Below the pieces are notes generated by a model that saw nothing but the letters and a program-made list of their open reading frames with translations, did no database searches and was not told the DNA's origin. The translations under genes and the position numbers were made by a program. A DNA stretch of 13,965 bases from Bacillota bacterium (GTDB lineage Bacteria > Bacillota > Clostridia > Clostridiales > Clostridiaceae): contig JAEWQX010000031.1 in assembly GCA_023399035.1 (NCBI GenBank), positions 1 through 13,965 on the forward strand, given 5' to 3'. Of the stretch, positions 1 through 6,962 are shown one piece after another (positions within the stretch are counted from its first letter, which is position 1; every line of letters starts with the position of its first letter).

Positions 1-506
1 CATTATTAGCTAACAAGAGACAAGGAACTCAATCAACTAAGACTAGATCTGAAGTTAGAGGAGGCGGAATCAAGCCTTGGAGACAAAAGGGAACTGGAAG
101 AGCAAGACAAGGTTCTATCAGAGCACCTCAATGGATCAAAGGTGGTATAGTATTCGCACCAAAGCCAAGAGATTACAGAGTTTCTACTCCAAAGAGTATG
201 AGAAAGGTAGCTATGAAGTCTGCTTTAACTAGCAAAGTTCAAGATAACTCAATGATCGTTCTTGAATCATTAAACTTCGAAGCTCCAAAAACTAAGAATG
301 TAGTAGCAATGTTAAATGCTTTAGAAGCACCTAAGGCTTTAATCATCACTGCAGAATCAAACGAAGCTGTATACAAATCAGCTAGAAACATCCAAGGAGT
401 AAGTGTTATTCCAGCAAACAACATCAATGTTTATGATTTATTAAAATTCGATAAAGTAATCATGACTAAAGATGCTGTATCAAAAATTGAGGAGGTGTAC
501 GCATAA
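1..506 (+). CDS. rplD: 50S ribosomal protein L4 (5'-truncated by window edge)
   Basis: L4 binds 23S rRNA early in large-subunit assembly, and its long loop lines the peptide exit tunnel. The reading frame is open from base 3 and gives 167 residues to TAA; the family is about 206 residues, so roughly 40 N-terminal residues lie upstream of the window. Fragment residues 14-48 carry the tunnel loop, including the conserved GGGIKPWRQKGTGRAR stretch (20-35) where macrolide-resistance changes are known in other bacteria, followed by the usual GGIVFAPKPRDY block. The stop codon shares its last A with the rplW start (TAATG), and the rplW ribosome-binding site lies within the final codons. In E. coli L4 represses its own operon; nothing in this fragment tests that here. 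Confidence 0.97.
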   Translation, partial: LLANKRQGTQSTKTRSEVRGGGIKPWRQKGTGRARQGSIRAPQWIKGGIVFAPKPRDYRVSTPKSMRKVAMKSALTSKVQDNSMIVLESLNFEAPKTKNVVAMLNALEAPKALIITAESNEAVYKSARNIQGVSVIPANNINVYDLLKFDKVIMTKDAVSKIEEVYA

Positions 507-802
507 TGAAATTAACAAGCCATGATATAATCAGAAAGCCAGTTATAACTGAAAAAACTATGGCATCTATGGCCGACAAAAAGTACACTTTCATAGTTCA
601 TGCTGATGCAAACAAATCTCAAATAAAGAGAGCTGTGGAAGAAGTATTCAACGTAACTGTTGAAGCTGTTAATACTATAAACGGTTTAGGAAAAACTAAG
701 AGAATGGGCGTACATGTAGGAAAGAGAGCTGACTACAAGAAAGCTATCGTTACTTTAAAAGAAGATAGCAACGCAATTGAATTCTTCGAAGGAATGCAAT
801 AG
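506..802 (+). CDS. rplW: 50S ribosomal protein L23
   Basis: L23 sits at the mouth of the exit tunnel and is the docking point for trigger factor and the signal recognition particle. The 98-residue product has the normal family length. It starts with the conserved IIRKPVITEKTM segment (residues 8-19); Glu16 in this block probably corresponds to the trigger-factor contact of E. coli L23. A basic, glycine-containing loop (residues about 57-80, GLGKTKRMGVHVGKRADYKK) is the rRNA-binding extension. The ATG overlaps the rplD stop by one base and is preceded by GAGGAGGTG at 489-497, so translation is probably coupled to rplD. It ends in TAG. Confidence 0.97.
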   Translation: MKLTSHDIIRKPVITEKTMASMADKKYTFIVHADANKSQIKRAVEEVFNVTVEAVNTINGLGKTKRMGVHVGKRADYKKAIVTLKEDSNAIEFFEGMQ

Positions 803-815
803 TATTATCAAAGCC

Positions 816-836
816 ATTATTGGTGAATAATCACCA
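816..836 (+). promoter_or_regulatory. small hairpin in the rplW-rplB spacer
   Basis: TGGTGA (821-826) can pair with TCACCA (831-836) across an ATAA loop. An alternative all-AU hairpin, ATTATT (816-821) with AATAAT (826-831), uses the same bases, so the two are mutually exclusive. No T-tract follows, so it is not an intrinsic terminator. The spacer is 64 bases and ends with the rplB ribosome-binding site AAGGAGGG (850-857). A role in RNA processing or stability is possible but is only inference. Confidence 0.35.
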
Positions 837-866
837 GAGAAGCTTAAAGAAGGAGGGAATTTTACA

Positions 867-1697
867 ATGGCAGTTAAAAAGTTTAACCCTATAACACCAT
901 CAAGAAGACAAATGACTATGCCTACATTTGAAGAAATAACTTCACAATCACCAGAAAAGTCACTTCTTGTTGCTTTAAAGAGCAAAGCAGGTAGAAATGC
1001 TCAAGGTAAAATCACTGTTAGACATCGTGGTGGCGGTGCTAAGAGAAAATACAGAATCATCGATTTCAAGAGAAATAAGGACGGTATTCCAGCAAAAGTT
1101 GCTACAATAGAATACGATCCAAATAGAACAGCATATATCGCTTTAGTAGTATATGCAGATGGAGAAAAGAGATATATCCTTGCACCAGCTGGATTAAAAG
1201 TTGGAGATGTAGTTGAATCAGGTATAAACGCTGATATCAAACCAGGTAATGCTCTTCCATTAAAGAACATACCAGTAGGTACAGTAATTCACAACATAGA
1301 ATTACAAAGAGGAAAAGGTGGCCAATTAGTAAGAGCTGCAGGTAACTCAGCACAATTAATGGCTAAAGAAGGAGATTACGCTACTCTAAGATTACCATCA
1401 GGTGAAATGAGATACGTAAGAATCGAATGTAGAGCTACAATCGGAACACTTTCAAATGCTACTAACGATATCGTTAATATCGGTAAAGCAGGTAGAAAGA
1501 GACACATGGGATGGAGACCAACTGTAAGAGGTTCTGTTATGAACCCTAACGATCACCCTCACGGTGGTGGTGAAGGTAAGTCACCAATCGGTAGACCAAG
1601 TCCAGTTACTCCATGGGGTAAACCAGCACTTGGATACAAGACTAGAAAGACTAAGAAGTATTCTGATAGATTCATTATCAAAGATAGAAGAAAATAG
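867..1697 (+). CDS. rplB: 50S ribosomal protein L2
   Basis: L2 is a primary 23S rRNA-binding protein needed for subunit association and for forming the peptidyl-transferase region. The 276-residue product is full length. An OB-fold N-terminal domain carries the VRHRGGGAKRKYR block (51-63). The SH3-like C-terminal part carries the family signature around MNPNDHPHGGGEGKSPIGR (225-243), including His230, which aligns with the essential histidine 229 of E. coli L2, and the basic tail ends KDRRK. The start is ATG behind AAGGAGGG. It is separated by 64 bases from rplW and 62 from rpsS, both longer than most spacers in the cluster, and each holds a hairpin. Confidence 0.98.
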   Translation: MAVKKFNPITPSRRQMTMPTFEEITSQSPEKSLLVALKSKAGRNAQGKITVRHRGGGAKRKYRIIDFKRNKDGIPAKVATIEYDPNRTAYIALVVYADGEKRYILAPAGLKVGDVVESGINADIKPGNALPLKNIPVGTVIHNIELQRGKGGQLVRAAGNSAQLMAKEGDYATLRLPSGEMRYVRIECRATIGTLSNATNDIVNIGKAGRKRHMGWRPTVRGSVMNPNDHPHGGGEGKSPIGRPSPVTPWGKPALGYKTRKTKKYSDRFIIKDRRK

Positions 1698-1698
1698 T

Positions 1699-1746
1699 GT
1701 GAGGAGAATGAATTCTCTTCACTGCTAGGACTTCGTATTTATGAAG
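1699..1746 (+). promoter_or_regulatory. hairpins in the rplB-rpsS spacer
   Basis: GTGAGGAGAA (1699-1708) pairs with TTCTCTTCAC (1713-1722) over a TGAA loop: ten continuous pairs, one of them G-U. It begins one base after the rplB stop. A second short hairpin, CTTC(G) at 1731-1735 with (T)GAAG at 1742-1746, ends at the edge of the rpsS ribosome-binding site AGGGAGG (1745-1751) and could partly mask it. No T-tract follows either stem, so this is not a simple terminator. It could be an RNA-processing site, a protein-binding site or a block to 3' exonucleases; the sequence does not say which. Confidence 0.55.
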
Positions 1747-1759
1747 GGAGGCATATTTA

Positions 1760-2032
1760 GTGAGTAGATCAACAAAAAAAGCACCTTTTGTTCATGAAGG
1801 ACTTTTCAAAAAGATAGAAGAAATGAACGCAAGCGGAGATAAAAAGGTTGTAAAGACTTGGTCAAGAAGTTCAACAATCTTCCCACAATTCATAGGACAC
1901 ACAATTGCAGTTCATGATGGAAGAAAACACGTACCTGTATATGTATCAGAAGATATGGTTGGCCATAAGTTAGGTGAATTCGTATTAACTAGAACTTATA
2001 AGGGTCACGACGATAAAACATCAAAGAGATAG
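1760..2032 (+). CDS. rpsS: 30S ribosomal protein S19
   Basis: S19 lies in the head of the small subunit and forms a dimer with S13 near the A-site tRNA. The product is 90 residues, normal for the family, with the typical N-terminus SRSTKKAPF, the TWSRSSTIFPQFIGHTIAVH core (33-52) and GHKLGEF (68-74). The start codon is GTG, nine bases after an AGGGAGG ribosome-binding site; there is no ATG nearby in frame, and the GTG start gives the expected N-terminus. It ends in TAG and is followed after 21 bases by rplV. Confidence 0.97.
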   Translation: MSRSTKKAPFVHEGLFKKIEEMNASGDKKVVKTWSRSSTIFPQFIGHTIAVHDGRKHVPVYVSEDMVGHKLGEFVLTRTYKGHDDKTSKR

Positions 2033-2053
2033 CCTGGAAAGGAGGATCATTAA

Positions 2054-2389
2054 ATGGAAGCTAGAGCTATAGCAAAATATGTTAGAATGTCTCCAACAAA
2101 GGTAGGAGTAGTTCTTGATTTAATCAGAGGAAAAAATGTTAATGAAGCTTTTGCTATTTTACAATACACTCCAAGAGAAGCAGCAGTAGTAATTAACAAA
2201 GTTTTAAAATCAGCTGTTGCAAACGCAGAAAACAATTTAGAATTAAATGCTGATAACTTATATGTTTCTGAGTGTTTCGTAGGTCAAGGATCAACATTAA
2301 AGAGATTCCAACCACACGCACAAGGTAGAGCATTTAAAATATTAAAGAAAACAAGCAATATAACAGTAGTTGTTAAAGAAAGAGCTTAG
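2054..2389 (+). CDS. rplV: 50S ribosomal protein L22
   Basis: L22 contacts all domains of 23S rRNA and, opposite L4, forms the constriction of the exit tunnel. The product is 111 residues. The globular part begins EARAIAKYVRMSPTKV (2-17); the extended beta-hairpin that reaches the tunnel is at about residues 82-98 (KRFQPHAQGRAFKI). The ribosome-binding site is AAAGGAGG (2038-2045), close to consensus. Ends TAG. Context between rpsS and rpsC is the standard order. Confidence 0.97.
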   Translation: MEARAIAKYVRMSPTKVGVVLDLIRGKNVNEAFAILQYTPREAAVVINKVLKSAVANAENNLELNADNLYVSECFVGQGSTLKRFQPHAQGRAFKILKKTSNITVVVKERA

Positions 2390-2412
2390 TTTATAGAAGG
2401 AGGGAAACGCAA

Positions 2413-3081
2413 GTGGGTCAAAAAGTAAATCCTCATGGCCTAAGAGTAGGTGTCATCAAAGAATGGGATGCAAAATGGTATGCTAACAAGAAGAATTTTG
2501 CAGACAATCTTGTAGAAGATAACAAGATCAGAAAATTTGTTAAAAAAGAACTATTCTCAGCTGGGATTTCTAAAGTAGAAATCGAAAGAGCTGCTAAGAG
2601 AGTTAAATTAAACATATATACAGCAAAACCTGGAGTAATTATAGGTAAAGGTGGAGCAGGAATTGAAGCTTTAAAGAACAAGTTAACTCAATTCGTAAGC
2701 AACAAGAATGTTTTAATAAACATCGTTGAAGTTAAGAGTGCTGAAGCTGATGCACAATTAATGGCTGAAAACATCGCAGCACAATTAGAAAAGAGAATAT
2801 CATTCAGAAGAGCTATGAAGCAAACAATGCAAAGAGCTATGAAACATGGTATCAAAGGTGTTAAAACTGCTTGTTCAGGAAGATTAGGCGGAGCTGAAAT
2901 CGCTAGAACTGAACAATACCATGAAGGAACAATTCCACTACAAACATTAAGAGCTGATATCGATTATGGATTTGCAGAAGCAGATACAACATACGGTAAA
3001 ATCGGAGTTAAAGTTTGGGTTTACAATGGAGAAGTTCTTCCAACTAGAAAAGTAGTAGAAAAGGAAGAGGCTAACGCATAG
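2413..3081 (+). CDS. rpsC: 30S ribosomal protein S3
   Basis: S3 forms part of the mRNA entry channel in the small-subunit head and takes part in the ribosome's mRNA-unwinding activity. The 222-residue product starts at GTG with the invariant GQKVNPHGLRVG. A KH RNA-binding domain is visible with its GxxG-type loop in VIIGKGGAGIE (75-85). The C-terminal domain carries the SGRLGGAEIARTEQYHEGTIPL signature region (about 157-177). The ribosome-binding site is AAGGAGGG (2397-2404). Length and N-terminus agree with the family, so the GTG start is secure. Confidence 0.97.
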   Translation: MGQKVNPHGLRVGVIKEWDAKWYANKKNFADNLVEDNKIRKFVKKELFSAGISKVEIERAAKRVKLNIYTAKPGVIIGKGGAGIEALKNKLTQFVSNKNVLINIVEVKSAEADAQLMAENIAAQLEKRISFRRAMKQTMQRAMKHGIKGVKTACSGRLGGAEIARTEQYHEGTIPLQTLRADIDYGFAEADTTYGKIGVKVWVYNGEVLPTRKVVEKEEANA

Positions 3082-3106
3082 GAGCATAAGAAAGGAGGAA
3101 TAAATC

Positions 3107-3541
3107 ATGTTAATGCCTAAGAGAGTTAAACATCGTAAGGTACAACGTGGTAGAATGAAAGGTAAGGCTACTAGAGGTAATTTCTTAGCTTATGGAGATT
3201 ACGGAATACAAGCACAAACTTGTGGATGGATTACTAGTAACCAAATCGAATCTGCCAGAATTGCTATCAATAGATACATCAAAAGAGGAGGAAAACTTTG
3301 GATAAAGATTTTCCCAGATAAGCCAGTTACTGAAAAACCAGCTGAAACAAGAATGGGTTCAGGTAAGGGTTCACCAGAATACTGGGTTGCAGTAGTTAAA
3401 CCAGGTAGAGTATTATTCGAATTATCTGGAGTAGCAGAAGACACTGCAAGAGAAGCAATGAGACTTGCTTCACATAAACTTCCTGTAAAAACAAAGTTTG
3501 TTACAAAGAGAGATTTTGAGGAAATGGGTGGTGAAAGATAA
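3107..3541 (+). CDS. rplP: 50S ribosomal protein L16
   Basis: L16 helps organise the A-site tRNA and the central protuberance of the large subunit. The product is 144 residues with the classical start MLMPKRVKHRKVQRGRMKG and the RMGSGKGSPEYWVAVVKPG region (82-100); Arg82 aligns with the arginine hydroxylated in E. coli L16. The ribosome-binding site is AAAGGAGG. The stop TAA shares its final A with the rpmC ATG (TAATG), implying translational coupling. Confidence 0.97.
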   Translation: MLMPKRVKHRKVQRGRMKGKATRGNFLAYGDYGIQAQTCGWITSNQIESARIAINRYIKRGGKLWIKIFPDKPVTEKPAETRMGSGKGSPEYWVAVVKPGRVLFELSGVAEDTAREAMRLASHKLPVKTKFVTKRDFEEMGGER

Positions 3542-3753
3542 TGAAGGCTAGAGAATTAAAAGAATTAAAATCAAGCAATCCTCAAGAATTAGCAGTTAAA
3601 TTAGGAGATCTTAAAGCAGAATTATTCAACTTAAGATTCCAATTAGCTACAGGACAATTAGAAAATCCAATGAGAATAAGAGAAGTTAAGAAGTCTATAG
3701 CCCAAATAAAAACCATCTTAAGAGAAGAAGAATTAAGAGCATTGGAACAATAA
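3541..3753 (+). CDS. rpmC: 50S ribosomal protein L29
   Basis: L29 is a small helical protein next to L23 at the tunnel exit. The product is 70 residues, almost wholly alpha-helical in appearance, with the family pattern ARELKEL at the start and LKAELFNLRFQLATGQLENP (24-43) in the middle. Start is the ATG of a TAATG overlap with rplP. No strong ribosome-binding site is visible upstream apart from GGTGGTGAAAG in the end of rplP, so initiation probably depends on ribosomes terminating on rplP. Confidence 0.95.
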   Translation: MKARELKELKSSNPQELAVKLGDLKAELFNLRFQLATGQLENPMRIREVKKSIAQIKTILREEELRALEQ

Positions 3754-3776
3754 GATTTGGAAGGAGGTATTTCCTA

Positions 3777-4031
3777 ATGGAAAGAGCTTTAAGAAAAAAG
3801 AGAATCGGTAGAGTTGTTTCTGATAAAATGGAAAAGACTATCGTAGTTGCAGTTGAAACTAAGGTAAGACATCCATTATACGGAAAGACTGTTAACAGAA
3901 CTACTAAGTTCAAAGTTCATGATGAAAATAATGAAGCTAAAATTAATGATAGAGTATCAATAATGGAAACTAGACCTTTATCTAAAGATAAGAGATGGAG
4001 ACTTGTTGAAATAGTTGAAAAAGCTAAATAA
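3777..4031 (+). CDS. rpsQ: 30S ribosomal protein S17
   Basis: S17 is an early-binding OB-fold protein on 16S rRNA helix 11. The product is 84 residues with the family core IGRVVSDKMEKTIVVAVE (10-27), the loop HPLYGKTVNRTTKFKVHDE (32-50), and VSIMETRPLSKDKRWRLVEI near the end. Ribosome-binding site GAAGGAGGTAT (3760-3770), close to a full complement of the 16S rRNA tail. It sits in the invariant order rpmC-rpsQ-rplN. Confidence 0.97.
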   Translation: MERALRKKRIGRVVSDKMEKTIVVAVETKVRHPLYGKTVNRTTKFKVHDENNEAKINDRVSIMETRPLSKDKRWRLVEIVEKAK

Positions 4032-4058
4032 GCGTAAAGCTGAAAGGAGGGTAATTCA

Positions 4059-4427
4059 ATGATACAACAACAAACATTATTAAAGGTTGCAGATAATTCA
4101 GGTGCAAAAGAAATTATGTGTATCAGAGTCTTAGGTGGATCTAAGAGAAAGTTTGGTAACATCGGTGATGTTATAGTAGCTAGCGTTAAAAGTGCAACAC
4201 CAGGTGGAGTTGTTAAAAAAGGTGAAGTTGTAAAGGCAGTTGTAGTTAGATCAGTTAAAGGTGTAAGAAGAGCGGACGGTTCATACATCAAATTTGACGA
4301 AAACGCAGCAGTTATAATCAAAGAAGATAAGCAACCAAGAGGAACTCGTATTTTCGGACCTGTTGCTAGGGAGCTAAGAGATAAAGAATTTAACAAAATA
4401 TTATCATTAGCACCAGAAGTTCTATAA
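4059..4427 (+). CDS. rplN: 50S ribosomal protein L14
   Basis: L14 makes bridges to the small subunit and is a binding site for the silencing factor RsfS in many bacteria. The 122-residue product is exactly the usual length. It starts MIQQQTLLKVADNSGAKEI, carries GGVVKKGEVVKAVVVR (48-63) and the signature YIKFDENAAVIIKED (77-91), and ends with KILSLAPEVL. In E. coli this gene opens the spc operon behind its own promoter; here the 27-base spacer after rpsQ holds only the ribosome-binding site GAAAGGAGGG and no promoter, so S10 and spc genes appear to be read as one unit. Confidence 0.97.
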   Translation: MIQQQTLLKVADNSGAKEIMCIRVLGGSKRKFGNIGDVIVASVKSATPGGVVKKGEVVKAVVVRSVKGVRRADGSYIKFDENAAVIIKEDKQPRGTRIFGPVARELRDKEFNKILSLAPEVL

Positions 4428-4442
4428 GAGGAGGTGGCTAAC

Positions 4443-4757
4443 TTGAAGATACATGTAAGAAAGAATGATACAGTTATTGTCGTTTCTGGTAAAGATAAAG
4501 GCAAGACTGGAGAAGTTTTAAAAGCATATCCAAAGACAGGAAAAGTTCTTGTTCAAGGAGTTAATATAGTAAAGAAACATCAAAAAGCTAACAGAAGTCA
4601 ACTTGAAAGCGCTATAATTGAAAAAGAAGCAGCTATCAATAGTTCAAAAGTTATGTTATATTGTAACAAGTGCAAAAATGCAACTAGAATTAGTAACAAA
4701 GTCTTAGAAGACGGTACTAAGGTAAGAGTTTGCAAAAAATGCGGAGAAACATTCTAA
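4443..4757 (+). CDS. rplX: 50S ribosomal protein L24, zinc-ribbon form
   Basis: L24 is an assembly initiator with a KOW (SH3-like) RNA-binding domain. I place the start at TTG 4443, giving 104 residues beginning KIHVRKNDTVIVVSGKDKGK. The longer frame starts at GTG 4434, but that GTG is itself part of the perfect ribosome-binding site AGGAGGTG (4429-4436), while TTG 4443 lies eight bases beyond AGGAGG, the ideal distance. The KOW motif is at about residues 11-38. The C-terminus has a zinc ribbon with Cys74-x2-Cys77 and Cys97-x2-Cys100. The rplN stop is 15 bases upstream. If the GTG were used, the product would have three extra residues (MAN before a Leu). Confidence 0.93.
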   Translation: MKIHVRKNDTVIVVSGKDKGKTGEVLKAYPKTGKVLVQGVNIVKKHQKANRSQLESAIIEKEAAINSSKVMLYCNKCKNATRISNKVLEDGTKVRVCKKCGETF

Positions 4758-4779
4758 TTTTTGAAAGGAGGTAACTAAT

Positions 4780-5319
4780 ATGACAAGACTTCAAGAAAAA
4801 TACGTAAAAGAAGTAGTTCCAGCTATGATCGAAAAGTTCGGATACAAAAACATAATGGAAGTTCCAAAGCTAGAAAAAATCGTAATCAACATGGGAGTTG
4901 GAGAAGCTAAAGAAAACCAAAAGGTTTTAGAATCAGCTATTGCTGACTTAACTCTAATAGCAGGTCAAAAGCCTATCTTAACTAGAGCTAAGAAATCTGT
5001 AGCTAACTTCAAAATTAGAGAAAACATGGCATTAGGATGCAAAGTTACTCTAAGAAAAGCTAAAATGTTCGAATTTGCTGATAAATTAATGAGCATTGCT
5101 TTACCAAGAGTTAGAGACTTCAGAGGAGTTTCAAGCAAGGCATTTGACGGTAGAGGAAACTATTCATTAGGAATTAAAGAACAATTAATATTCCCAGAAA
5201 TCGAATATGATAAAATAGATAAAGTAAGAGGAATGGATATAATCTTCGTAACATCAGCTAACACTGATGAAGAAGCTAGGGAATTATTAAGATTCCTTGG
5301 AATGCCATTCGCTCAATAA
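4780..5319 (+). CDS. rplE: 50S ribosomal protein L5
   Basis: L5 binds 5S rRNA and contacts P-site tRNA at the central protuberance. The product is 179 residues, the family norm. Visible blocks are KIVINMGVGEAKENQKVLE (33-51), GQKPILTRAKKSVANFKIRE (67-86) and the C-terminal GRGNYSLGIKEQLIFPEIEY region (about 125-144). Ribosome-binding site AAAGGAGGTAA (4765-4775). In E. coli, S8 represses the spc operon by binding the mRNA at the start of this gene; I did not recognise an obvious copy of that site here. Confidence 0.97.
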   Translation: MTRLQEKYVKEVVPAMIEKFGYKNIMEVPKLEKIVINMGVGEAKENQKVLESAIADLTLIAGQKPILTRAKKSVANFKIRENMALGCKVTLRKAKMFEFADKLMSIALPRVRDFRGVSSKAFDGRGNYSLGIKEQLIFPEIEYDKIDKVRGMDIIFVTSANTDEEARELLRFLGMPFAQ

Positions 5320-5335
5320 TTAAGGAGGGAACACA

Positions 5336-5521
5336 ATGGCACGTAAAGCTATTATTGAAAAGTGGAGCAAAACTCCTAAATATAAAACAAGAGCTTATAC
5401 AAGATGTAGAATATGTGGAAGACCACATGCTGTATTAAGAAAATACGGAGTATGCCGTATTTGTTTCAGAGAACTTGCGTATAAGGGCGAAATTCCAGGT
5501 TGTAGAAAAGCATCTTGGTAG
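5336..5521 (+). CDS. rpsN: 30S ribosomal protein S14, zinc-binding type Z
   Basis: S14 completes the head of the small subunit. At 61 residues this is the short, zinc-dependent form (also called rpsZ), with a Cys24-x2-Cys27 / Cys40-x2-Cys43 zinc finger and the typical ending GEIPGCRKASW. The longer zinc-free form of about 90-100 residues, kept by some bacteria as a zinc-starvation spare, would be encoded elsewhere. Ribosome-binding site TAAGGAGGG just after the rplE stop. Ends TAG. Confidence 0.97.
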   Translation: MARKAIIEKWSKTPKYKTRAYTRCRICGRPHAVLRKYGVCRICFRELAYKGEIPGCRKASW

Positions 5522-5552
5522 TATATCAATGTAACGAAAGGAGGCACATTAA

Positions 5553-5951
5553 ATGGTTATGACAGATCCGATAGCAGATTTATTAACTCGTGTAAGAAAT
5601 GCTAATGCTGTAAGACATGAAGTGGTAGAAGTACCTTCTTCAAACGTAAAGAAGGAAATTGCAAATATATTATTACAAGAGGGTTATATAAAGGAAATCA
5701 ACGAATATAACGACGGTGTTGTTCCAATGTTAAGATTATCTCTTAAATATGGAGCTAACAAAGAAAGAGTTATAACTGGTATAAAGAGAATTTCTAAACC
5801 AGGTTTAAGAGTTTACTGTAAGAAAGATGAAGTACCAAAGGTTCTTAATGGATTAGGTATTGCTGTTGTTTCTACTTCAAAAGGAATCATGGTTGATAGA
5901 GAAGCTAGAAAGAACGGTTTAGGTGGAGAAGTTATCTGCTACGTTTGGTAG
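5553..5951 (+). CDS. rpsH: 30S ribosomal protein S8
   Basis: S8 organises the central domain of 16S rRNA and in E. coli is the translational repressor of the spc operon. The product is 132 residues. I use ATG 5553 (MVMTDPIADLLTRVRNAN), which matches the Bacillus start and is correctly spaced from GAAAGGAGG (5536-5544); a second ATG two codons on would give MTDP. The C-terminal half holds ERVITGIKRISKPGLRVY (71-88) and the signature LGIAVVSTSKGIMVDREA (102-119), ending GGEVICYVW. Ends TAG, followed by an unusually AT-rich 70-base spacer. Confidence 0.97.
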   Translation: MVMTDPIADLLTRVRNANAVRHEVVEVPSSNVKKEIANILLQEGYIKEINEYNDGVVPMLRLSLKYGANKERVITGIKRISKPGLRVYCKKDEVPKVLNGLGIAVVSTSKGIMVDREARKNGLGGEVICYVW

Positions 5952-6021
5952 TATTTATATAAATTTTAACTAAATATAATTGTATGTAAAAGCAATTTTA
6001 AATAATACAGGAGGTGCAATT
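5952..6021 (+). promoter_or_regulatory. AT-rich rpsH-rplF spacer with a lone TATAAT box
   Basis: This is the longest spacer inside the spc ribosomal genes. It holds a perfect TATAAT (5975-5980), but the bases about 17 upstream read TATTTA and do not resemble TTGACA, so any promoter would be weak. A five-pair hairpin AATTG/CAATT lies at about 5978-5997 followed by TTTTAAATAA, too weak to count as a terminator. The last part is the rplF ribosome-binding site CAGGAGGTG (6009-6016). Confidence 0.2.
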
Positions 6022-6564
6022 ATGTCAAGAGTAGGTAGATTACCAATAGCTATTCCTGCTGATGTAACTGTTACTGTAACACCAGACAACGTTGTTACAG
6101 TTAAGGGACCAAAGGGTGAATTAGTTAAGACTATGCATAGCGATATAAGCATAGCGGTTGAAAACAATGAAGTAATTGTTACTAGACATAGTGAACAAAA
6201 AGAACATAGAGCTCTTCATGGTTTAACAAGAGCATTAATTAATAATATGGTAATTGGAGTTAAAGAAGGTTACCAAAAGACTTTAGATTTAGTTGGTGTT
6301 GGTTATAGAGCTCAATTACAAGGTAAGAAGCTTGTAATGAACCTTGGATATTCACATCCAGTTGAAATAGAACCTATTGATGGAATCACTTTCGAAACTC
6401 CAGCTGCAACTAAAGTAGTTGTTAAGGGAATCGACAAAGAAAAAGTTGGATTCGCTGCAGCTGATATAAGAAAATGGAGATTACCTGAACCATACAAGGG
6501 CAAGGGAATCAAGTACGAAAATGAAGTTATCAGACGTAAAGAAGGTAAAACTGGTAAGAAATAA
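6022..6564 (+). CDS. rplF: 50S ribosomal protein L6
   Basis: L6 sits near the factor-binding site of the large subunit. I start at ATG 6022, seven bases from AGGAGGTG, giving 180 residues beginning SRVGRLPIAIPADV, the normal N-terminus. The frame is open upstream to ATG 5980, but that would add 14 residues from AT-rich spacer and has no ribosome-binding site. Two repeated L6 folds follow; the C-terminal signature EPYKGKGIKY is at 156-165. Ends TAA immediately followed by TAG, a double stop across 6562-6567. Confidence 0.97.
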   Translation: MSRVGRLPIAIPADVTVTVTPDNVVTVKGPKGELVKTMHSDISIAVENNEVIVTRHSEQKEHRALHGLTRALINNMVIGVKEGYQKTLDLVGVGYRAQLQGKKLVMNLGYSHPVEIEPIDGITFETPAATKVVVKGIDKEKVGFAAADIRKWRLPEPYKGKGIKYENEVIRRKEGKTGKK

Positions 6565-6583
6565 TAGGAAGGAGTGACTCTAT

Positions 6584-6943
6584 ATGTTCAAAAAGGCAGA
6601 CAAAAAAGCAAGCAGAGCAAAACGTCACCTTAGAGTTCGTAAGAAGGTTTCTGGTACTGCGGAAAGACCAAGACTTTCAGTATTTAAGAGTGAAAAGAAT
6701 ATATACGCACAAGTTATTGATGATATAAACGGTGTAACTTTAGTAGCTGCTTCAAGCTTAGACAAAGATTTCGCTGCTAAAGGCGGAAACAAAGAAGGCG
6801 CTAAACTTGTAGGAGAAACAGTTGCTAAGAGAGCTATCGAAAAAGGAATTCAAGAAGTAGTATTCGACAGAGGCGGATACGTATATCACGGAAGAGTTCA
6901 AGAATTAGCAGAAGCAGCTAGAGAAGCAGGCTTAAAATTCTAA
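6584..6943 (+). CDS. rplR: 50S ribosomal protein L18
   Basis: L18 binds 5S rRNA together with L5 and joins it to the large subunit. The product is 119 residues: a basic N-terminal arm (residues 1-25, rich in Lys and Arg), then ERPRLSVFKSEKNIYAQVIDD (27-47), and the C-terminal VVFDRGGYVYHGRVQELAEAAREAGLKF. Ribosome-binding site GGAAGGAGTGA (6568-6578). It follows rplF after 19 bases in the conserved order. Confidence 0.97.
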   Translation: MFKKADKKASRAKRHLRVRKKVSGTAERPRLSVFKSEKNIYAQVIDDINGVTLVAASSLDKDFAAKGGNKEGAKLVGETVAKRAIEKGIQEVVFDRGGYVYHGRVQELAEAAREAGLKF

Positions 6944-6962
6944 TTAACGAGGAGGGAAATAA

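Noticed and set aside
3917..4504. Long open frame on the - strand across rpsQ-rplN-rplX
   Set aside because: It is antisense to three certain ribosomal genes, has a low-complexity Leu/Ser/Thr-rich product and no ribosome-binding site; a shadow of the biased codon use.
5980..6021. ATG 5980 as the start of L6
   Set aside because: It would add 14 residues from AT-rich spacer without a ribosome-binding site; ATG 6022 has AGGAGGTG and gives the family N-terminus.
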